Below are positions 33,812 to 43,395 of a stretch of 64,000 nucleotides of DNA, one piece after another (the first letter of the stretch is position 1; each line of letters begins with the position of its first letter). Below the pieces are notes generated by a model that saw only the letters and a list, made by a program, of their open reading frames with translations, was not told where the DNA came from and did no database searches. A program made the translations under genes and the position numbers. The stretch is from Lachnocurva sp045579705 (GTDB lineage Bacteria > Bacillota > Clostridia > Lachnospirales > Lachnospiraceae): contig JAZNMP010000003.1 in the NCBI GenBank assembly GCA_045579705.1, positions 88,050-152,049 on the forward strand, written 5' to 3'.

Positions 33812-34993
33812 TTATAATGTATTCATATCCATCTGGTGACCTTTTTTTACCAACGCATCACAAAGCTCAGCCAATGCTACTTCCGATTCTTTTGTCACCC
33901 TGGTTTTTACAGATACAACCGGTTCGATAATCTCGATGCTATCCATTTCTTCCAGTTTTTCTCTGATTTTCTTTGCTGCCATCGGAGCCCATGAACCATT
34001 TTCTATGATTCCAATACTTCTCCTGCAATACTTCTTTATCTTTAAATGATAGAGCAAATCTTCCATCGCCGGCATCAATTCTCCGTCATAAGTAATCGAC
34101 GCGAGGACGATTCTGTCAAAGCAAAAAGCTCCTTCAACAGCTCTAGCCATATCATCCTTATTCAAATCAATAGTAACTACGCGCTCTCCCTGTTCCTGCA
34201 ACATATCCCGAAGCATCAAAGCTGCCTCCTTCGTATTTCCATGTGCAGTAGCATAGGCAATCATCACGCCTTTTCGCTCAGGATCATACTTCGACCATTT
34301 ATCATAATAATCGATGTATTCTCCCAAATCATCTTTAAGGACCAAACCATGAAGCGGCGCAATTACTTTTACCCCAAGCGGGAGTACCTTTTTTAGGACA
34401 GCTTGTACCGAAGCACCATACTTTCCAACTATATTAAAATAATATCTACGAGCTTCAACCAGCCAGCTTACGCCGTTCCTCACAGTTCCAAAAGATCCAA
34501 AGGCATCTGCCGAAAAAAGAACTTTTTCTTTTTTCTCAAAAGTCATCATAACTTCTGGCCAATGCACCATCGGAGCTGTCAAAAACTGAAGTGTATGTTC
34601 TCCCAAAGAAATCTCATCCTGGTCTTTGACCTCGATAACGCGATCCAGATAATCCCGGCCTGCGAACTGCTCGAGCATACTTTTTGCTTTAACACTCATC
34701 ACAAGTTTCATCTCTGGAAATCGTTCCGCGAGTTCTGTGATTCCACCACTATGATCCGGTTCCAAATGCTGGATTATCAAATAATCCGGTTTTCTCTCGC
34801 CTAAGACACGACGAATATTCGACAACCACTCACCCGTCGCACGTTTATCGACAGTATCTAAAATCGCAACCTGTTCATCAACTATGAGATAGGAATTATA
34901 TGTTACTCCGAAAGGCACTTTGTACTGGCCCTCGAACAATCCCAATGCTCCATCGTCAACACCAACATATCTAATTTCTTTTGAGATATCCAT
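33812..34993 (-). CDS. Flavodiiron protein (FprA family), 393 aa
   Basis: Reduces O2 to water and/or NO to N2O in anaerobes. The metallo-beta-lactamase half keeps all di-iron ligands: 'HLEPDH' (His76, Glu78, Asp80, His81), a His in 'VHWPEV' near 144, Asp in 'SADAFG' near 163 and His in 'PLHGLV' near 225. The C-terminal flavodoxin domain begins at about residue 250 ('IAYATAHGNTKEAALML', FMN loop). No rubredoxin domain is attached. It follows the araC gene by 22 bases, so it is probably in that operon. Confidence 0.93.
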   Translation of the reverse strand: MDISKEIRYVGVDDGALGLFEGQYKVPFGVTYNSYLIVDEQVAILDTVDKRATGEWLSNIRRVLGERKPDYLIIQHLEPDHSGGITELAERFPEMKLVMSVKAKSMLEQFAGRDYLDRVIEVKDQDEISLGEHTLQFLTAPMVHWPEVMMTFEKKEKVLFSADAFGSFGTVRNGVSWLVEARRYYFNIVGKYGASVQAVLKKVLPLGVKVIAPLHGLVLKDDLGEYIDYYDKWSKYDPERKGVMIAYATAHGNTKEAALMLRDMLQEQGERVVTIDLNKDDMARAVEGAFCFDRIVLASITYDGELMPAMEDLLYHLKIKKYCRRSIGIIENGSWAPMAAKKIREKLEEMDSIEIIEPVVSVKTRVTKESEVALAELCDALVKKGHQMDMNTL

Positions 34994-35015
34994 ACTATCT
35001 CCCTTCTAAAGAACA

Positions 35016-36278
35016 TTAAACTGTGTTATCTGTCCACTGTTTCTGAAGATGATAATTCTTTCTAAATTCCCCAGGTGTCACTCCACGAAGTCTAACAAAA
35101 TTTCTATTGAAGGTCTTTACTGTGTTGTATCCCACATTTACAGCGATATCCACCAAACTTTCCTGTGTTTCGAGAAGCAAACGACACGCCTGATTAATAC
35201 GCAAATAATTCAGGAAGCTTTCAAAGTTCTTCTCGACTATATAAATCAACAGTTTGTTCATTTCTACTACTGACATTCTGAATTTCTCAGCAACTGTAGC
35301 AGCATGAATATCCTCTGCAAAATGATTACCTATATATGCAATTATTTCAAATCCCCTCTCACGAGAATCTGAATCCGGCTCATCACCCATGATGCTATAA
35401 ATCTGTCTATACTGTTTTGGAGTATATCCAGTCCTAGCGGAAAAAGATCTCACCAAGTGAGACGCATCCGTATAACCCACCAAAAATGCAATATCTGTAA
35501 GTGCAAGTTCAGTGTAAATCAAGAGATCCGTAGTCTTAGAAATACGCATCTCATTCCCCAGCGCTGACAATGACATTCCTGTCAGTTCCTGAATATCATT
35601 TTCTATCTTTTCTTCAGAATCATCAAAAACATCAGAAAGATTCGAAAGAGTAGGATGTTCTGCAATATGAGAATAGATATAAGTTAGAATATCTGAACGA
35701 TTATCTTCAAGTGCTCTCTCTGTCTGCTTACCAGAAGTTACCAGATGCATGTTGTACATTATCAACAATTCCATCAGCTTATTCGTAATCAGAAGTGCTT
35801 TCAACTCCAGGTTATCCCCTTCGCCAAATAGAGATTCAACTCCAGTCTCATCCTTGATGATATCCAATATGTCAAAAAATCTCTCACGTTCTCCTTCATG
35901 TAAATGAATGAGCGGATACTCACGGATAGGTTCGTAAATCTTTAATGCTCCACCCGTTGTGTTATATCCAGTTCTAAGAGATGAAATAATCAAATCCGAA
36001 TTGAAGACAACCTTTATCATAGTAAGCGGTTCTTCAACTTCATCTACCATCGTAGTAGACCAAGGCAAAATACAGAAGAAACAATTAGGCTTGGCCTGAT
36101 ATTCAGTTCCATTAATCGTGATCTTTGCTCTGCCCTTTTTTACCAACCAGAATCTGGCTGTCTGATGGATGATAGGGATAGTTCTTCCGTCGATAAACTC
36201 AACATCATACGTACAGAACTTACGTCTATCATATGCTGAGCAAGCCTGTTCTTGAAGTTCTCTTACTGACTGCATCAA
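35016..36278 (-). CDS. AraC family regulator with two AraC-type DNA-binding modules, 420 aa
   Basis: Residues 30-100 look like a cupin-type sensor ('RTIPIIHQTARFWLVKKGRA', 'FFCILPWSTTMV'). Two helix-turn-helix modules follow: one at about 230-295 ending 'ALTDIAFLVGYTDASHLVRS' and 'RTGYTPKQYRQ', and one at about 315-410 with 'SLVDIAVNVGYNTVKTFNRN' and 'LRGVTPGEFRKNY'. Both have the AraC C-terminal signature. Most AraC proteins have one such module. It lies between the arc operon, from which a terminator separates it, and fprA, with which it is probably co-transcribed. The ligand is unknown. Confidence 0.85.
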   Translation of the reverse strand: MMQSVRELQEQACSAYDRRKFCTYDVEFIDGRTIPIIHQTARFWLVKKGRAKITINGTEYQAKPNCFFCILPWSTTMVDEVEEPLTMIKVVFNSDLIISSLRTGYNTTGGALKIYEPIREYPLIHLHEGERERFFDILDIIKDETGVESLFGEGDNLELKALLITNKLMELLIMYNMHLVTSGKQTERALEDNRSDILTYIYSHIAEHPTLSNLSDVFDDSEEKIENDIQELTGMSLSALGNEMRISKTTDLLIYTELALTDIAFLVGYTDASHLVRSFSARTGYTPKQYRQIYSIMGDEPDSDSRERGFEIIAYIGNHFAEDIHAATVAEKFRMSVVEMNKLLIYIVEKNFESFLNYLRINQACRLLLETQESLVDIAVNVGYNTVKTFNRNFVRLRGVTPGEFRKNYHLQKQWTDNTV

Positions 36279-36372
36279 TTCTCCTCGTTATCTACAAATA
36301 TACGGATTTAGTTTATCACAATCTTTTTTCGAAGGCAAAAATATTTTCTCATTATTTAATATGCATAAAAAA

Positions 36373-36400
36373 AGAGACTCCGGATTACTCCGAAGTCTCT
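36373..36400 (-). terminator. Terminator of the arc operon
   Basis: An 11-bp stem (AGAGACTTCGG / CCGGAGTCTCT, one G-T pair) and a T7 run on the minus strand, 25 bases after the yfcC stop. It separates the arc genes from araC. Confidence 0.85.
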
Positions 36401-36424
36401 TAATAGTAGTTAATTCATTTTGTA

Positions 36425-37864
36425 TTAAAGTACAAGCATTCCGATAACGAGAACTGCACCTGTGAATACAAAGAGGATTCCAAGAAGTTTCTTAACCCAT
36501 GCAACATATGATGTGTAAGGAACTCTTGCGAGTGCAAGACCACCCATGATGAATCCGCATGTTGGTGTGAAGAGGTTTACGAGACCGTTTGCACCAACGA
36601 TAGTCATGATACCAACTTCTGGTGACCATCCCATCTGCTGTACGATAGGAGTCATGATAGGAGCTGAAAGTCCAGCAAGTCCTGATGAAGATGGAACGAG
36701 GAATGAAAGAACAAGGTGAAGAAGGTAGTTAAGGAATTCGAAGATTCCGCCACCCATTCCGAGGTTCTTGATTCCGTTTACAGCAACCTGAACGAGCCAA
36801 GCGCCCATTCCTGTTGTGTTCATAACTACTGTAGTAGCACGTGCAAGTGCAATTACAAGGTTAACACCGATCATATCAGCGATACCAGCTTCGATAACTG
36901 TTGGAAGCTTTGATTTGTCTTCCATACCGATGAGAGCGATGATAAGCCCCATAAGGATGAACCATGTAGCTGCATCTGTGAAGTACCAATCACCAAGCTG
37001 TTCGCCTGTAAGGAACTTTGACCATCCGAAAGCATTGTAAACACCTTCGTTAAGTGATCCCCAAGGAATGAAACCAAAGATCATTACTACGAAAGCGAAA
37101 GCAAAGAGCCAGAGGCAAACTTTCTGTCTTCCTGTAAGTTCATCACTTGATTCACCCTGGTTGAATGCTTTTCTGCACTCTTCAAGCTGCTCATGTGTAA
37201 AGATTGAACCTTTACCAGCTTTTACCTTCTTAGCATAATTTACTACATAGATTGTAGAAATGATGTAAGAACCGATCCAAAGGATAACACCAAGAACGAG
37301 GATTGTTCCCATGTTAGCTTTAACATCAACACCTTTAGCAGCATCTACAGCAGCACCAACAGCGAATGGGTTTACTGTAGAACCAAGTACACCAGATCCT
37401 GCACCAAGAAGTACTGTAGCAGCACCTACAAGTGGATCCATACCTGCTGCAAGCATTGTAGAAGCAAGAAGGATGTAGAAACCTACTGTCTCTTCACCCA
37501 TTCCGTATGTTGTTCCACCGATTGAGAAAAGGAACATCATAATAGGAATAAGAATGATTTCTTTTCCGTTAAGCTTCTTAACGAGTACATTGATACCTGT
37601 TTCAAGAGCGCCTGTTGCTGTAACCAAAGCAAGGAAAGCACCAAGGCAGAAGCAGAAACCAATTACTTCACGTGCATCATAAAAACCATTAATAGGAGCT
37701 GTAAGGAATGTATCAAGTCCAGCACCTACTACTTTTGCGCTCTTACCATCTGCACCAATATATCCCTGTCCGTTAAGGAAAACAGTGATAAGTGAGATAA
37801 CTGCAAGTACGAGCAAAAGAATTTCATAAGTGTTCAGCGAACGTCTCTTCTTTGTTTCGTTCAT
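36425..37864 (-). CDS. YfcC family carrier, probable arginine/ornithine exchanger, 479 aa
   Basis: Integral membrane protein of the C4-dicarboxylate anaerobic carrier / YfcC family with about 12 hydrophobic segments. 'GGTTYGMGEETVGFYILLAS' near residue 115 and 'VPSSSGLAGLSAPIMTPIVQ' near 400 are typical. It is the fourth gene of the arc operon, where an ArcD antiporter is needed to import arginine and export ornithine; family members have taken this role in other Bacillota. The exchange function is inferred from context. Confidence 0.85.
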   Translation of the reverse strand: MNETKKRRSLNTYEILLLVLAVISLITVFLNGQGYIGADGKSAKVVGAGLDTFLTAPINGFYDAREVIGFCFCLGAFLALVTATGALETGINVLVKKLNGKEIILIPIMMFLFSIGGTTYGMGEETVGFYILLASTMLAAGMDPLVGAATVLLGAGSGVLGSTVNPFAVGAAVDAAKGVDVKANMGTILVLGVILWIGSYIISTIYVVNYAKKVKAGKGSIFTHEQLEECRKAFNQGESSDELTGRQKVCLWLFAFAFVVMIFGFIPWGSLNEGVYNAFGWSKFLTGEQLGDWYFTDAATWFILMGLIIALIGMEDKSKLPTVIEAGIADMIGVNLVIALARATTVVMNTTGMGAWLVQVAVNGIKNLGMGGGIFEFLNYLLHLVLSFLVPSSSGLAGLSAPIMTPIVQQMGWSPEVGIMTIVGANGLVNLFTPTCGFIMGGLALARVPYTSYVAWVKKLLGILFVFTGAVLVIGMLVL

Positions 37865-37884
37865 TTCGTTTTTCCCCCTACTAT

Positions 37885-38820
37885 TTATCTGTGGATACGT
37901 GTACCAGTCTTACCTTCAAGAGCTTCCTTAGCCTTCTCAAGAGAAGTGATGAGAGCTGTACCGTTCTCAGTATTCTCTACGAATGACATACAAGATTCAA
38001 TCTTAGGAAGCATAGATCCTGGAGCGAACTCACCATCATCAGCGTACTTCTGGCACTGCTCAAGTGTAAGATCCTCAAGGTTCTCCTGCTCAGGAGTATT
38101 GAAGTGGATAGCAACTTTCTCTACAGCAGTAAGGATTACAAGCATATCTGCATGAAGTTCTCTAGCGAGAAGTGAAGAAGCTCTATCCTTATCGATAACA
38201 GCTGCAACACCTGTGCATCCGTCATCTTCTTCTACTACAGGGATTCCGCCGCCACCTGTTGAGATAACAACGTTTCCACTTTCTACGAGCTGCTCAATCA
38301 TAGGTAGCTCAACGATCTTCTGTGGAATTGGTGAAGGAACTACACGACGATATCCACGTCCTGCATCTTCAACAAATGTCCAACCCTTATCAGCTGCAAT
38401 AGCATCAGCCTGCTCTTTTGTATAGAAAGAACCAACTGGCTTTGTAGGATGAGAGAATGCTGCATCGTTTCTATCTACGATTGTCTGTGTTACAACACTT
38501 GCAACAGGCTTGTTGATGTGACGCTTGTTGAGCTCACGTCCGATTGCCTGCTGAAGGTGATAACCAATATATCCCTGTGTCATCGCACCACATTCTGGAA
38601 ATGGAATGTAAGGTGTGTTTCCACCATTATTAGAAGAATAGTCCATTGCAAGGTTAACCATACCAACCTGTGGTCCGTTGCCGTGGCCGACAACAACGTC
38701 ATATCCCTCTTCTACGAGGTCTACGATAGTTCCTGCTGTGTTCTTTACGAGAAGGAGCTGTTCTTCTGGAGAATTGCCAAGGGCGTTTCCACCCAAGGCA
38801 ATTACTAATCTCTTAGCCAT
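37885..38820 (-). CDS. arcC: Carbamate kinase, 311 aa
   Basis: Converts carbamoyl phosphate + ADP to ATP, CO2 and ammonia, the energy-yielding step of the arginine deiminase pathway. 'ALGGNALGNSPEEQLLLVKN' at the N-terminus and 'VISTGGGGIPVVEED' near residue 205 bind nucleotide and phosphate; 'ELHADMLVILTAVEKVAIHF' and 'GSMLPKIESCMSFV' are conserved. It lies between the OTCase and the carrier genes. Confidence 0.96.
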   Translation of the reverse strand: MAKRLVIALGGNALGNSPEEQLLLVKNTAGTIVDLVEEGYDVVVGHGNGPQVGMVNLAMDYSSNNGGNTPYIPFPECGAMTQGYIGYHLQQAIGRELNKRHINKPVASVVTQTIVDRNDAAFSHPTKPVGSFYTKEQADAIAADKGWTFVEDAGRGYRRVVPSPIPQKIVELPMIEQLVESGNVVISTGGGGIPVVEEDDGCTGVAAVIDKDRASSLLARELHADMLVILTAVEKVAIHFNTPEQENLEDLTLEQCQKYADDGEFAPGSMLPKIESCMSFVENTENGTALITSLEKAKEALEGKTGTRIHR

Positions 38821-38825
38821 TATAA

Positions 38826-39821
38826 TTATTTAAGTGTAGCATACATTACGGCCTTGATTGTATGCATTCTGTTCTCAGCTTCATCGAAACAACGGCTCTG
38901 TGGTCCGTAGATAACGTCGTTTGTTACTTCTACGCCGTCCATGCCGAATGTCTGGTATACCCACTCACCATTCTCAGTGTTTCTGTCGTGGTATGAAGGT
39001 AAGCAGTGAAGGAAGATAGCTTCAGGCTTAGCCTTAGCCATAAGTTCCTTGTTAACCTGGTATGGCTTAAGAATATCGATTCTTTCCTGCCATTTCTCAA
39101 TAGGCTCACCCATTGATACCCAGATATCTGTGTAGATAACATCTGCATCTTTAGCAGCTGCATCAACATCTGTTGTGCACTCGATAACAGCGCCTGTTTC
39201 CTTAGCAACTTCCTTACATGTCTTTACGAGATCATCTGAAGGCATAAGTTCCTTTGGTCCGCAAGCTACGAAGTGCATACCAAGTTTAGCAGATACAACC
39301 ATAAGTGAGTTAGCAACGTTGTTTCTAGCATCACCGAAGAATACAAGCTTCTTACCCTTTACACACTGGCCGAACTCTTCCTGGATTGTAAGAACGTCAG
39401 CAAGCATCTGTGTTGGGTGGAAGTCATCTGTAAGACCATTCCATACAGGAATTCCTGAATACTTAGCAAGGTCTTCTACATCACTCTGAAGGAATCCACG
39501 GAATTCGATACCGTCGAACATTCTTCCGAATACGTAAGCTGAATCCTGGATAGATTCTTTCTTACCCATCTGTGATGATCCTGGATCAAGGTAAGTAACA
39601 CCCATACCAAGGTCCATAGCACCTACTTCAAATGAACATCTTGTTCTAGTAGAAGTCTTCTGGAAAAGAAGAACGATGTTCTTTCCTTCGAGGAAACGAT
39701 GTGGAATACCGTTTCTCTTCATGTTTTTGAATTCTCTTGAAAGATCAAGAAGGTAGTTGATTTCAGCTGGTGTGAAATCGAGAAGCTTAAGGAAGCTTCT
39801 TCCTCTTAAATTGACACCCAT
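38826..39821 (-). CDS. argF: Ornithine carbamoyltransferase (catabolic context), 331 aa
   Basis: Second enzyme of the arginine deiminase pathway: citrulline + phosphate to ornithine + carbamoyl phosphate. 'STRTRCSFEVGAMDLGMGVT' binds carbamoyl phosphate, 'HPTQMLADVLTIQEEFG' and 'HCLPSYHD' are the other active-site loops. The ATG at 39821 is preferred; an earlier GTG adds only four residues. Catabolic (arcB) and biosynthetic (argF) enzymes cannot be told apart by eye, but the operon indicates catabolism. Confidence 0.93.
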   Translation of the reverse strand: MGVNLRGRSFLKLLDFTPAEINYLLDLSREFKNMKRNGIPHRFLEGKNIVLLFQKTSTRTRCSFEVGAMDLGMGVTYLDPGSSQMGKKESIQDSAYVFGRMFDGIEFRGFLQSDVEDLAKYSGIPVWNGLTDDFHPTQMLADVLTIQEEFGQCVKGKKLVFFGDARNNVANSLMVVSAKLGMHFVACGPKELMPSDDLVKTCKEVAKETGAVIECTTDVDAAAKDADVIYTDIWVSMGEPIEKWQERIDILKPYQVNKELMAKAKPEAIFLHCLPSYHDRNTENGEWVYQTFGMDGVEVTNDVIYGPQSRCFDEAENRMHTIKAVMYATLK

Positions 39822-39952
39822 TTTAAATCTCACTTTCTAAAAATAAAACTATAAAATATTGCTTTTGCGAAGAAATGCCCAGCGAGGGGCGCTGGGCTTG
39901 TTTCTTCAGTAAAAAATCAAATGTTTAAGCGCATTTGGTTCTTATAAAGTTA

Positions 39953-41179
39953 TTAGTCCTCACGAACGAGAGGCATTGACATACAACGTGGGCCTCCTCT
40001 ACCTCTTGAAAGCTCAGCTGATGGCATTTCAAGAACGTTGAGTCCCTTCTTTCTAAGAAGTTCGTTAGTAACGTCATTTCTCTGGTAAACAACGATTGTA
40101 CCAGGCGCGATACAAAGTGTGTTTGAACCATCGTTCCACTGCTCACGAGCAGCTGCGATGAGGTCATCACCACCACATGGGATAAGTTCTACATCATGGC
40201 CGATGTATTTAGCAAGAACTTTCTCAAGTGTTGTGTCAAGACGCTGTGTCTTGATTTCACCTTCTTTATCACCAGGTGTTAATTCGTATACTACGAGAGG
40301 TCCGATGATAGCTGGGTGAATTGTGAACTTGTCTTCATCGATCTGTGTAAATACAGTATCGAGGTGCATGAATGCACGGCTAACAGGAATCTGGAATGCA
40401 AGTACTGTACGGATCTTGCAATCTGGATCTGCAAAGAGGTTTCTAGCTGCTCTTTCGATAGCGTCAGCAGATGTTCTCTGTGAGATACCGATAGCAAGAG
40501 TCTCAGCTGTGAGGTTAAGTACGTCACCACCCTCGATGTTTGCAGAGTTTTCTCTTCCGTAGTAGTTCTTTACGTATCCAGCGAAATCTTCATGATATTT
40601 GAAGATGTAATCTGAATAGATAGTCTCACGACATCTAGTTGGGAATCTCATCTTGTGGATGAATACACCATCACCAACTGATGCGAATGGGTCTCTCTGG
40701 AAGTAGAAGTTTGGCATTGGATCGATGATAAGGTGATCTGGTTCAGATAACATATCTTCGAGAGTAAACTGTGCATACTTCTCGCCCATTTCTTTAAGTG
40801 TGATACCTTCGATAGTCTTAAGAACAAGGTCTTTGCCCTTGAAGTTTGTAAGAAGGTAATCCTTAAGGACTGCCTGCCACTTCTCTGTGTGGATTCCAGC
40901 CTCGATTAACCACTGTGTGATAAATTTGTCTGTAAGTTCTGGATGCTGTTCAAGAACTTCAGTCATAAGATCTTCGATATATGTAACTTCTGTTCCATTG
41001 TCACGAAGGATCTTTGCGAATGCGTCATGCTCTTCCTGTGCCACTTTCAGGAATGGAATGTCGTCAAACAAAAGCTCTTCCAGAGTATCTGGAGTAAGGT
41101 TCAAAAGTTCTTTTCCAGGTCTGTGGAGAAGGACTCTCTTAAGCGGCTTAATTTCGCTAGTAACATGAATACCTTTCAT
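39953..41179 (-). CDS. arcA: Arginine deiminase, 408 aa
   Basis: Hydrolyses arginine to citrulline and ammonia. The catalytic Cys is in 'GRGGPRCMSMPLVRED' near residue 398; 'FYFQRDPFASVG', 'ANIEGGDVLNLTAETLAIGI' and 'MHLDTVFTQIDEDKFTIHP' supply the substrate-binding Asp, Glu and His. First gene of the arc operon, 131 bases before argF. In anaerobes the pathway gives ATP and raises pH. Confidence 0.96.
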   Translation of the reverse strand: MKGIHVTSEIKPLKRVLLHRPGKELLNLTPDTLEELLFDDIPFLKVAQEEHDAFAKILRDNGTEVTYIEDLMTEVLEQHPELTDKFITQWLIEAGIHTEKWQAVLKDYLLTNFKGKDLVLKTIEGITLKEMGEKYAQFTLEDMLSEPDHLIIDPMPNFYFQRDPFASVGDGVFIHKMRFPTRCRETIYSDYIFKYHEDFAGYVKNYYGRENSANIEGGDVLNLTAETLAIGISQRTSADAIERAARNLFADPDCKIRTVLAFQIPVSRAFMHLDTVFTQIDEDKFTIHPAIIGPLVVYELTPGDKEGEIKTQRLDTTLEKVLAKYIGHDVELIPCGGDDLIAAAREQWNDGSNTLCIAPGTIVVYQRNDVTNELLRKKGLNVLEMPSAELSRGRGGPRCMSMPLVRED

Positions 41180-41289
41180 ATTAGCCCCTTTCTGTTTTTA
41201 AACATAAGTCTATAAGTTACTTCAAAAGGAAAAATGATTTTCGCTTTTCTATTTAGTGGCCTGTACTCAGCGATTCATTTTCATACCAC

Positions 41290-41320
41290 GAATATAATAT
41301 AACTTATGCACAAAACAACA
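41290..41320 (-). promoter_or_regulatory. Probable promoter of the arc operon
   Basis: On the minus strand a TTGTTT-like -35 lies 16 bp before TATATT, about 110 bp upstream of the arcA ATG. No ArgR or FNR-type site could be identified with confidence. Confidence 0.4.
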
Positions 41321-41367
41321 AGGACATTTACTTGGTTTTTTATTGTACTTAACCAAGTAAATGTCCT
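41321..41367 (-). terminator. Perfect 17-bp hairpin after the B3/B4 gene
   Basis: AGGACATTTACTTGGTT and its exact reverse complement around a 13-base loop, 42 bases after the B3/B4 stop. A T-rich tail follows on the minus strand. It lies directly upstream of the arc promoter and could insulate it. Confidence 0.7.
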
Positions 41368-41409
41368 CTACATTCAATTTATTGTTCGAAAATTTAACGT
41401 TCCTGTTAA

Positions 41410-42129
41410 TTAAATTTCGACTTCCTGATGGTCTTTATCAACTAGTGCACACACTACAGTCTTTGCATCGAGATACTTCTCCATCAAGCTCTGAAGTTCT
41501 TCCAATGCAGCCTTAAGCTCGTCTACTCTGTCAGGTTCGATGCATTCCAGGATAACAACTTCATTACGAGTATCATCATTTACCTCTGTTCTCTGACCGT
41601 CACGCCAGTTCCAGCAACGGCAGATAACGCCTGTATTGTCATAGTAAGCAAGCTCGCCTTCAAGTGGTGGTTCCTGTTTATCAGATCCGATAGGAAGGAA
41701 GTCCTCTCCGCCCTTCATAATGCCGAGACGAATGTCTCCATCGATAGCGTCTTTGTTCTCGCATCCAATAGGAAAAGCATGCTTCAAAGAAATAGCATTT
41801 GTAATATCTACAGATGGAGCAATATGTCCAACAGGTTTCTCATGAAGAACTCTCTTCAACAGATTCTCCATAGAACATCTAGCGCCTTTCTTTGTAGGGA
41901 ATTTCTGATAAGCCTCTCTCCAGGCAGCAACAACAGGATTCTCTGAAATAGTATCGCTAACGAGGAATTTCTTTGCTTCTACATTTGCATCATCGAGAAT
42001 CTTCTTAACTTCATCAGCTTCAGTGCCAACGAGTTCCTTTGATTCCTGAACATTATCGAAAGAAATTACGCCGATTACAGCTTCCGGAAAAATATCCCAA
42101 AATTCTTTATCTGCAACAAACTTTTTCAT
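41410..42129 (-). CDS. B3/B4 domain protein (PheRS beta-like), 239 aa
   Basis: Free-standing copy of the B3/B4 tRNA-editing-like domain of phenylalanyl-tRNA synthetase beta ('SMENLLKRVLHEKPVGHIAP', 'VDITNAISLKHAFPIGCENK'). Such proteins may clear mischarged tRNA or free amino acids, but the role is not established. The start at 42129 has GGAGA upstream; the frame could begin 13 codons earlier but without a ribosome binding site. Confidence 0.8.
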   Translation of the reverse strand: MKKFVADKEFWDIFPEAVIGVISFDNVQESKELVGTEADEVKKILDDANVEAKKFLVSDTISENPVVAAWREAYQKFPTKKGARCSMENLLKRVLHEKPVGHIAPSVDITNAISLKHAFPIGCENKDAIDGDIRLGIMKGGEDFLPIGSDKQEPPLEGELAYYDNTGVICRCWNWRDGQRTEVNDDTRNEVVILECIEPDRVDELKAALEELQSLMEKYLDAKTVVCALVDKDHQEVEI

Positions 42130-42240
42130 AGCCGTATCTCCTTTATCTGTAAATAAATTTAACCACAAATATTCCTTTTTAATGTTAATTGATTTATAGT
42201 CTAGTTGTCAAAGATTTTACTAAATACATGGAGGCTTATA

Positions 42241-43329
42241 ATGGATATTAGGGATTTATTTTCAAATCTACACGAAAACCCTGAATTCTCAGGCAAAGAA
42301 AAGAAAACCAAAGCTATTTTGAAGAAGTATCTCGAAGAGAACACCGATCTCATTCTCAAAGACCTCGGAACTTTCTTCTATGGAGTACATGACGAAGGCG
42401 CAGAACACACTATCGCAATCCGCGCTGATATAGACGCCATCCACCGTTCAAACGGAAACGCCTTCCACGGTTGCGGCCATGATGGACACGCTTCCATGGC
42501 TGCAGAGGCAGCCCGCTTAATCTCTGGTAAAAAAATCGGCAAGAACGTAATCTTCCTCTTTCAGCCAGCAGAAGAAAATGGTAAAGGAGCAAAGACCTGT
42601 TTTCCACTATTCGAACACGAGAATATCGATTTAATCCTCGGACTTCACAATATTCCAGGTTATCCACTCGGCGAAATTCTATTAACCAGAGGAACTTTCG
42701 CAGATGCTTCCCTCGGACTTACGCTCACATTAAACGGTGCGCAGAGCCACGCAGGCTGTCCTGAAGAAGGAACAAATCCAGGATTTGCTATCAGCGATTT
42801 AGTTTGCAAACTTTCAGCCATCGAGAAATATTCTATTTACGAGAAACCAGTCCTCTCTACTCTCATCTGTGTAGATGTAGGAGAACCAAACTTCGGAATC
42901 AATGCTGGTGGCGGAGAACTATGTCTCACACTAAGAGCCAGAACCACAAAGGACTTAGCAATTTTCACAAATACGGTTATCGATGAGATGAAGAAATCCA
43001 TCGAGAAATGCTACTCAGAAGAGCAGAGACAAAACATCACGCTAGAGACAAAGATACAGGACGAATTCCCTGCAACAGAGAACAATCCAAAGGAAGCAGA
43101 ACACATTTACGAAACGCTTAAAACCCTCGGATTCAAAACTAGCTTTCTCGACAACCCTATGAGATGGTCCGAAGACTTCGGAAATTACAGAAGCAGATGC
43201 AAATCATTCTTCTTTGGTCTCGGATCCGGCGAGAATCACCCGGGACTTCACACTGAAGAATACGTCTTTCCTACAGAATTGCTCGAAAAAGGCGCAGAAA
43301 CATGGGTCGAAATCATACGAGCGATCTAA
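42241..43329 (+). CDS. M20 family amidohydrolase (hippurate hydrolase-like), 362 aa
   Basis: Metallo-hydrolase of N-acyl amino acids or similar amides. 'FHGCGHDGHASMAAEAARLI' holds Cys78, His80 and the metal region of the M20D group; 'FQPAEENGKGAKTCFPLF' carries the catalytic Glu pair. A dimerisation domain lies in the middle. GGAGG lies eight bases before the ATG at 42241; a TTG at 42205 is unlikely. The substrate is unknown. Monocistronic, divergent from the B3/B4 gene. Confidence 0.88.
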   Translation: MDIRDLFSNLHENPEFSGKEKKTKAILKKYLEENTDLILKDLGTFFYGVHDEGAEHTIAIRADIDAIHRSNGNAFHGCGHDGHASMAAEAARLISGKKIGKNVIFLFQPAEENGKGAKTCFPLFEHENIDLILGLHNIPGYPLGEILLTRGTFADASLGLTLTLNGAQSHAGCPEEGTNPGFAISDLVCKLSAIEKYSIYEKPVLSTLICVDVGEPNFGINAGGGELCLTLRARTTKDLAIFTNTVIDEMKKSIEKCYSEEQRQNITLETKIQDEFPATENNPKEAEHIYETLKTLGFKTSFLDNPMRWSEDFGNYRSRCKSFFFGLGSGENHPGLHTEEYVFPTELLEKGAETWVEIIRAI

Positions 43330-43355
43330 CATAATTTCATCTTTATACATACAAC

Positions 43356-43394
43356 AAAAATGCTATTGCCGAGTAATTCGACAATAGCATTTTT
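43356..43394. terminator. Bidirectional terminator between the amidohydrolase and hypA
   Basis: Perfect 13-bp stem AAAAATGCTATTG / CAATAGCATTTTT with a 13-base loop, between two convergent genes. Confidence 0.85.
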
Positions 43395-43395
43395 A

